DNA of 64,000 nt from Anaeramoeba ignava (lineage: Eukaryota > Metamonada > Anaeramoebidae). Position numbers and translations under genes: made by a program. The DNA is taken from NCBI GenBank assembly GCA_028826165.1, contig JAPDFW010000104.1, positions 62,001 through 126,000 on the forward strand, given 5' to 3'. The notes under the pieces were generated by a model that saw only the letters and a list, made by a program, of their open reading frames with translations, did not search any database and was not told the origin of the DNA. Each line of letters starts with the position of its first letter. Positions within the stretch are counted from its first letter, which is position 1. Of this stretch, positions 57,136 through 64,000 are shown piece after piece.

Positions 57136-60100
57136 ATGGAAATTTTTTCTAAAATAGAAAATGGAGAATTTGAAGAAATTCAAAAAATTATTGAACAAGG
57201 AGGAGATGTAAATCAAAAAGATGATGTAGGAAAAACACCTTTACATTATGCAGTTTTAACGCCTCATATTGATATTGTTGATTATGTAATTTTACAATCA
57301 AATTTATAACAAAATTTATAATTAAATTTATAATTAAATTTATAATTAAATTTATAATTATATTTATAATTAAATTTATAATTAAATTTATAATTAAATT
57401 TATAATCAAATTTATAATAAAATTTATAACAAAATTTATAATTATATTTATAATTAAATTTATAATTATATTTATAATTAAATTTATAACAAAATTTATA
57501 ATTAAATTTATAATTAAATTTATAATTAAATTTATAATTAAATTTATAATTAAATTTATAATTAAATTTATAATTAAATTTATAATTAAATTTATAATTA
57601 AATTTATAATTAAATTTATAATTAAATTTATAATTAAATTTATAATTAAATTTATAATTATATTTATAATTAAATTTATAATTAAATTTATAATTAATTT
57701 TTATAACAAAATTTTAATTAAATTTATAACAAAATTTATAATTAAATTTATAATTAAATTTATAATTAAATTTATAATCAAATTTATAATTAAATTTATA
57801 ATTAAATTTATAACAAAATTTATAACAATTTAAACAGAATTTATAATTAAATTTATAATTAAATTTATAATTAAATTTATAATTAAATTTATAATTAAAT
57901 TTATAATTAAATTTATAATTAAATTTATAATTAAATTTATAATTAAATTTATAATTAAATTTATAATTAAATTTATAATTAAATTTATAATTAAATTTAT
58001 AATTAAATTTATAATTAAATTTATAATTAACTTTATATTTATATTTATAATTAAATTTATAATTAAATTTATAATTAAATTTATAATTAAATTTATAATT
58101 AAATTTATAACAAAATTTATAATTAAATTTATAATTAAATTTAAATTTTTATAATTAAATTTATAATTAAATTTATAACTAAATTTATAATTATATTTAT
58201 AACTAAATTTATAATTAAATTTATAACAAAATTTATAATTAAATTTATAATTAAATTTATAATAAAATTTATAATTAAATTTATAATTAAATTTATAATT
58301 AAATTTATAATTAAATTTATAATTAAATTTATAATTAAATTTATAATTAAATTTATAATTAAATTTATAATTAAATTTTATAATTATATTTATAATTAAA
58401 TTTTTTATATATTTATAATTATATTTATAATTATATTTATAATTAAATTTATAATTAAATTTATAATTATATTTATAATTAAATTTACAATTATATTTAT
58501 AATTATATTTATAATTAAATTTATAATTAAATTTATAATTAAATTTATAACAATATTTATAATTAAATTTATAATTATATTTATAATTATATTTATAATT
58601 AAATTTATAATTAAATTTATAATTAAATTTATAATATTTATAATTAAATTTATAATTAAATTTATAATTAAATTTATAATCAAATTTATAATTAAATTTA
58701 TAATTAAATTTATAACAATATTTTATAACTAAATTTATAATTAAATTTATAATTAAATTTATAATTAAATTTATAATTATAAATTTATAATTATATTTAT
58801 AATCAATTATGAATAAAATTTATAATTAAAATTTATAATTAAATTTATAATTATATTTATAATTAAATTTATAATTAAATTTATAATTAAATTTATAACA
58901 ATATTTATAACAATATTTATAATTAAATTTATAATTAAATTTATAATTAAATTTATAATTAAATTTATAATTAAATTTATAATTATATTTATAATTAAAT
59001 TTATAATTAAATTTATAATTAAATTTATAATTAAATTTATATTTATAATTAAATTTATAATTATATTTATAATTATATTTATAATTAAATTTATAATTAA
59101 ATTTATAATTAAATTTATAATTATATTTATATTTATATTTATAACAAAATTTATAATTAAATTTATATCAAAATTTAATTTAGCTTCTTTTTAAAGGAGC
59201 TGATCCAAATATTGAAGATGATGATGGAAATACACCACTTCACAAAGTTGCATTAAAAGGAAATTTAGAAGTTGTTCTTGCATTAATTGGAAAAGGAGCA
59301 AATCAAAAACCTAATTTTAGAGGACATCTTCCACAACAAATAGCAGCTAAACTTCGACATACAGAATGTGTTGATGCACTTTCTAGTCCAGCAAAATTTC
59401 AACGAAAAAGACCATCAAAATTTGCATCAAATGAACAAAAATCAACTCAAAATAATGAATCTCAAGAAAATCAATTAAATACTTCAACAAAACCAAAATT
59501 AGAAACAAAAACAAAAACAAAAACTAAAACTAAAACTAAAACTAAAACTAAAACTAAACCAAAATTACAATCAAAATCAAAATTACAATCAAAAACTAAT
59601 ATCAAAAAGAAAAGTAGAAGAAATTTCCTTCAAAAAATGTCACAAGATTTCCAAAATAAATCAGAAATTCCTGATCAAAATAATTTACAACAAAGTCAAG
59701 AAGTTAATTTACAAGAAGATAATAAAATTGAAGAAGATAATAAAATTGAACAAGATAATAAAATTGAACAAGATAATAAAATTGAAGAAGATAATAAAAT
59801 TGAACAAGATAATAAAATTGAAGAAGAAAATCAAGAAAATCAAGAAAATCAAGAAAATCAAGAAAATAAAATTGAACAAGAAAATCAAGAAAATAAAATT
59901 GAAGAAAATGTTATTAAAAAAAAGAATCCCAAAAAAAATCCCAAAAAAATTACCAAAAAAAAAAGGAATATTCAAGAAAATAAAATTGAAGAAAATAATC
60001 AAAATGATGAAAATAATGAAAATGATGAAAATAATCAAAATGATGAAAATAATAAAATTGATGAAAATGAACAAGAAATTGAACAAGAAATTGAAGAAGA

Positions 60101-60746
60101 AATTGAACAAGAAATTGAACAAGAAATTCCAAAAACAAAATTTAAATTTGATTTTAAAAATTTTCAACAACCAAAAAGATTTATTAAGCAACCTCAAGAA
60201 TCTAAACTCCATTTTTCACCAAAAAATATTGAAAAATTAATGGAAAAACCAGTAAATCAATGGGAAATTTCAGATGTTTCAAATTGGATATATTCAATCG
60301 GATTTCCAAATTATGTTTCAAATTTCACTCAAAATCATATTAACGGAAATTTTCTTTTAAGTTTAAACTTGGAAAATTTGGAAAAAGAAATTAAAATTGA
60401 TTCATTTGGAGCAAGAAAATTAATTTATGAAAAAATTTCTTTACTTTCTTCTCAAATTTCAAAATCCTCTTTAAGTTTTATTGATAATCCAAAAGGATCT
60501 GTTACAATTTTTATTCCTGAATCACTTTCTATTTCTAATTCTTTAAATCAACCAGTTTTTCAAATTATTTTAAATTTACCTTCTTTTGAAATTCTTAAAG
60601 AAAAAATATCTTCAAAATTAAAAATTCCTAAAGAAAATATTAAAAGAATTATTTCAGGAAAAAATCCACCAATTAATATTATTGACGATTTTGATGTTTC
60701 TCAACTTAAAAATGGAGATTATTTATTTCTCCAAATTGAAAAATAA
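57136..60746 (+). CDS. Ankyrin-SAM protein with ubiquitin-like C-terminus
   Basis: Exon 1 is 57136-57285 and exon 2 is 59184-60746; together 570 residues. The intron splits an ankyrin repeat exactly (...HIDIVDY then LLFKGADPNIEDDDG). About three ankyrin repeats are followed by a (KT)n tract, an Asn/Glu/Gln/Lys low-complexity region with DNKIEQ/DNKIEE repeats, and a SAM domain (VNQWEISDVSNWIYSIGFPN, ending GARKLIYEKISLL). A C-terminal ubiquitin-fold or RA-like segment closes it (LPSFEILKEKISSKLKIPKE, ending NGDYLFLQIEK). SAM domains oligomerise or bind other SAM domains, so a scaffold role is likely. The final Ubl/RA call is tentative. The 1898-nt intron is a pure 12-nt repeat. Confidence 0.85.
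57286..59183 (+). repeat. AAATTTATAATT 12-nt expansion filling the ankyrin-SAM intron
   Basis: About 150 tandem copies of AAATTTATAATT, with AAATTTATAACA and ATATTTATAATT variants, run from the GTAATT donor to the AATTTAG acceptor. This is the longest tandem array in the window. Minus-strand frames of Ile-Asn-Leu-Ile are repeat artefacts. Confidence 0.94.
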
Positions 60747-60874
60747 ATTAAAAAAAAAAAGCAAAAAAAAAATATTTTTTAATCATTTTTTAATCATTTT
60801 TTCATTTTCATTTTATTTTGAATTTGAATTTTAATTTGATTTAAATTTTAATTTGTGTTCTTCTTTTCTTTTAA

Positions 60875-62067
60875 ATGCTTTCTTATTGTAAAAAAAATTA
60901 AAATTAAAATTAAATTTTTTTTAACGAAATAAATTAAAAATTTAAACTTAAAAAAAAAGGGGCAGGAATTCATTTAGTAGTTGGAGCAATTCTAGCTACA
61001 ATTATTGCAGCTCCTTGTATTGGAGTTGCAGCAACAGATCGAAATAAAGTAAAAATAATTTATTTAATTTATAACTTTAATTATTTAATTGAAATTCTTC
61101 TTTTAATTTATAACTGAAAATTTAATTGAAATTCTTCTTTTAATTTATAACTGAAAATTTAATTGAAATTCTTCTTTTAATTTATAACTGAAAATTTAAT
61201 TAGGATTGCCCGAAATCTCTTTGGACTTGGGTTTTAATTTGTAATATTGGTATTTATGTTAGTTTAATTCCTACTCTTTTTGGAATGTTTACTGAATCTG
61301 CTTGGGCTTATTTGGTTGTTTGTACAATTCCAATTCTTTTCTTATTTATTTGGGCTATAATTGGGTTAGCTTGGGCAAAATCAGATGGAGTTGTAAGTTT
61401 TTCTTTTTAATTTCTTTAAATTATAAATAAAATTCCTAAATAAATTCCTAAATAAATTCCTAAATAAAATTATAAATTAAATTTATAAATAAATTCCTAA
61501 ATAAATTCCTAAATAAATTCCTAAATAAATTCCTAATAAAATTATAAATAAATTATAAATTAAATTATAAATAAAATTATAAAATTCATAAATAAATTAT
61601 AAATAAAATTATAAATAAAATTATAAATAAATTCCTTAAATAAATTATAAATAAATTCCTAAATAAATTAAATTAAATTAAATAAATTCCTAAATAAATT
61701 ATAAATAAATTCCTAATAAAATTATAAATAAATTTATAAATAAATTATAAATAAATTATAAATAAAATTATAAATAAAATTATAAATAAATTCCTAAATA
61801 AATTCCTAAATAAAATTCCTAAATAAATTATAAATAAATTATAAATAAAATATAAATAAAATTCATAAATAAATTTATAAATTAAATTATAAATAAATTA
61901 TAAATAAAATTATAAATTGGAAATATTTTTAGAAAGATGCATGTGGACGTTTATATGATGTTACTTTTGGTGAATCAATATTTTTAGTTATTGCTTATCC
62001 TTGTTTAATCTTTTTATCATATTGTGGTGTACTTCTTGTTCTCAATATGCCTGGACCAAATGGCTAA
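60875..62067 (+). CDS. Small multi-pass membrane protein, four exons, family not recognised
   Basis: Exons 60875-60887 (13 nt, MLSY plus one base), 60960-61048, 61204-61392 and 61933-62067 join in frame to 141 residues. Introns are 72, 155, and 540 nt. Hydrophobic segments: GIHLVVGAILATIIAAPCIG; WTWVLICNIGIYVSLIPTLF; AYLVVCTIPILFLFIWAIIG; and SIFLVIAYPCLIFLSYCGVL. This gives about four TM helices with short DRNK and AKSDG loops, ending NMPGPNG. The very small first exon makes the start tentative; the T-rich region and ATG at 60875 fit the style of other genes. I do not recognise the family. Intron 3 is a TAAATTCCTAAA-type repeat. Confidence 0.65.
61049..61203 (+). repeat. Three tandem ~44-bp repeats in intron 2 of the small membrane protein
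   Basis: The block TTTAATTGAAATTCTTCTTT plus TAATTTATAACTGAAAA occurs three times between about 61080 and 61200 inside the 155-nt intron. Confidence 0.8.
61393..61932 (+). repeat. TAAATTCCTAAA/TAAATTATAAA expansion in intron 3 of the small membrane protein
   Basis: The 540-nt intron (GTAAGT donor, TTTTTAG acceptor) is made of 11-12-nt units alternating between TAAATTCCTAAA and AAATTATAAAT. Confidence 0.9.
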
Positions 62068-62131
62068 AAAAAATTTAATCCAAAAATTCATTTTTCAAAT
62101 TAAATTTTTCATTTTTAATTTTAATTTAAAA

Positions 62132-64000
62132 ATGAATTCAATTTTTCTCGCAATAAAAAATAACGAAATTTCATTTGTTAAACATTTTTTACAAGAAAAA
62201 GAAATTATAAATTCAATAAATGTAAAAGAAAATAAAAGAAAATAAAAGAAAGAATTTAAATTAAATTAAATTGTTTTTGTTTAAAAGAATGTAAAAAAAT
62301 TGATTTAGAAATTGATTTAGAAATTGATTTAGAAATTAATTTAAAAATTGATTTATAAATTAAAATTGATTTAAAAATAATTTAAAATTTATTTAAAATT
62401 AATTTAAAAATTTATTTAAAAAAAATTTATTTAAAAATTTATTTAAAAATTTATTTAGAAATTAAAAATTAATTAAATAAATTTAAAAATAAATTTAAAA
62501 ATAAATTTTTAAAAAAATTTAAAAAATTTAAAAATTTATTTAAAAATTAATTTAAAAATTTATTTAAAAATGATTTAAAAAATTTAAAAATTCTATTTAA
62601 AAAATTTATAAATAAATTTAAAAATTTATTTAAAAAATTTAAAATTTAAAAAAAAAAATTTATTTAGAAAAATAAAATTTATTTAAAAATAAAAATTTAT
62701 TTAAAAATTGATTTAAAAATTGATTTAAAATTTATTTAAAAATTTATTTAAAATTTATTTAAAAATTGATTTAAAAATTTATTTAAAAATTTATTTAAAA
62801 AATTTATTTAGAAATTGATTTAAATAAATTATAAAAAATTTATTTAAAATTGATTTTAAAAATTATTTAAATAAATTTAGAAATTGATTTAAAAATTTAA
62901 AAATTGATTTAGAAATAGATTTAAAAATTGATTTAAAAATTGATTTAAAATTTATTTAAAAATTGATTTAAAAATTTATTTAGAAATTTAATTTAAAATT
63001 GATTTAAACTTTGATCATATTTAAAATTTAATTTAAAAATTGATTTAAAAATGATGGAAAATTGATTTAAAAATTTAATTTAAAAATTCATTTTTCATTA
63101 AAAATTTTTCATTTTTTCATTTTTCATTTTTAATTTTTAATTTAAAAATTGATTTAAAAATTTATTTAAAAATTTATTTAAAATTTATTTAAAAATTGAT
63201 TTAACGAAATTAGAATTTTATTTAAACATTTTTAAACAATTTAAAAAGAAATTTAAAAATTCAATTTAAAAAAATTTAAAAAGATTTAAAAATTGATTTA
63301 AAAGAATTTAAAAGAAAAGAATTTAAAATTAAATTAAAAAAATTGTTTAAAAATTAATTTAAAAATTGATTTAGAAATTTATTTAAAAATTGATTTAAAA
63401 ATTGATTTAGAAATTGATTTAAAAATTGATTTAAAAATTGATTTAAAAATTTATTTAAAAATTTATTTAAAAATTGATTTAAAAATTGATTTAAAAATTG
63501 ATTTAAAAATTGATTTAAAAATTGATTTAAAATTGATTTAAAAATTGATTTAAAAATAAATTTAAAAGGAAGTAAAAAAGAAATTGTTTTGAAAATTGTT
63601 TTTAAAAATTTAAATTTTATAATATTTTTAAATTTAAGTCTGAAACACCTTTACATGTTGCTTGTTATAATAATTCTTCAATAGAAATAATAAAATTATT
63701 ATTAGAATCAGGAGCAAATATTAATTCAAAAACAGTAAAAATATTTTTAGTTTTATATAAAAAAGGAATTTAATTCAAAAATTATTTATTTTTATTAAAA
63801 AAAATAGAAAGTAAAAAAAAGGAAAACAATATTTATATATTTATATATTTTATATTTAAATTTAAATTTAAATTTTTAGGAAGTTAAACAAACTCTATTC
63901 ATTTTGATTTTTATTTATTTATTTATTTATTAATTATAATAATTTATTTAGAATGAAACACCATTTCATTATGCAGCAAAGAAATCAAATTCTGAAATTC
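62132..64000 (+). CDS. Ankyrin-repeat protein, 5' part, runs off the right edge
   Basis: Exons 62132-62221 (MNSIFLAIKNNEISFVKHFL...), 63639-63734 (SETPLHVACYNNSSIEIIKL then LLESGANINSKT) and 63952 onward (NETPFHYAAKKSNSEI) join in frame across introns of 1417 and 217 nt. Each exon starts at about the same position of an ankyrin repeat, so the repeat unit and exon coincide. It is the third ankyrin gene in 10 kb. The rest of the protein is outside the window, so its further domains are unknown. Confidence 0.8.
62222..63638 (+). repeat. AAAATTGATTTA/AAAATTTATTTA expansion in ankyrin gene intron 1
   Basis: The 1417-nt intron is a 12-nt tandem repeat (AAAATTGATTTA, AAAATTTATTTA, AGAAATTGATTT), broken by AT-only filler and by a TTTTTCATTTTTTCATTTTT block near 63100. 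Confidence 0.9.

Noticed and set aside
57188-58683. Minus-strand Ile-Asn-Leu-Ile frames
   Set aside because: Artefact of the AAATTTATAATT array in the ankyrin-SAM intron.
59709-60212. Phe-Ile-rich minus-strand frame with apparent membrane segments
   Set aside because: Antisense of the Asn/Glu/Lys repeat of the ankyrin-SAM gene; hydrophobicity follows from complementing AAT/GAA codons.

Overview
This window is nuclear DNA from a very AT-rich protist. Genes carry many short GT-AG introns (about 58-84 nt when unexpanded). Proteins are rich in Asn, Gln, Glu and Lys runs, and the families are eukaryotic: a BEACH-type protein, UTP6, dynactin p150Glued and p25, FANCD2, RCC1/BTB, BTB-TLDc, F-box and ankyrin proteins. 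Stop codons look standard. The style would fit an anaerobic amoeboid protist such as an Anaeramoeba-type metamonad, or less well an amoebozoan, but no marker here settles the species.

Layout. 1-5292 (-): N-terminal part of a giant BEACH-type protein, running off the left edge. 5442-7632 (+): UTP6. 7698-14557 (+): an eight-exon TPR protein. 14704-15725 (+): dynactin p25. 15808-22640: a cell-surface gene cluster with one type I membrane protein carrying a chitobiase-C-like domain, three Ser/Thr/Pro-stalk membrane proteins, a duplicated gene fragment, and two arrays of a ~160-bp satellite whose unit carries a copy of a signal-peptide start. 22824-27554 (+): FANCD2. 27620-30469 (-): EF-hand/WD40 protein. 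30594-32033 (-): BTB-BACK-TLDc. 32132-33803 (+): an F-box protein fused to a TMEM185-like membrane domain. 33995-35705: a 152-bp satellite. 35747-35817 (+): tRNA-Glu(CTC). 35737-39714 (-): two tandem RCC1-BTB copies, one decayed. 39827-44184 (+): an AzgA-type purine permease in seven exons. 44378-50709 (-): dynactin p150Glued. 50820-51914 (-): a metallophosphoesterase. 51984-53487: a ~145-bp satellite. 53600-54178 (+): a flavin-reductase-like protein. 54264-57074 (-): ankyrin-BTB protein. 57136-60746 (+): ankyrin-SAM protein. 60875-62067 (+): a small multi-pass protein. 62132-64000 (+): the start of another ankyrin gene.

Two themes recur. First, long tandem repeats sit almost only in introns (often ~12-nt units) or in spacers (145-160-bp units), which makes several genes several times longer than their coding sequence. 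Second, many otherwise well-conserved genes carry single-base frameshifts, mostly in A/T runs or short repeats. These are most simply consensus errors, though one RCC1-BTB copy also has a nonsense codon and looks like a true pseudogene. Gene models below were built by hand from splice signals and reading-frame continuity; they have not been checked against transcripts.
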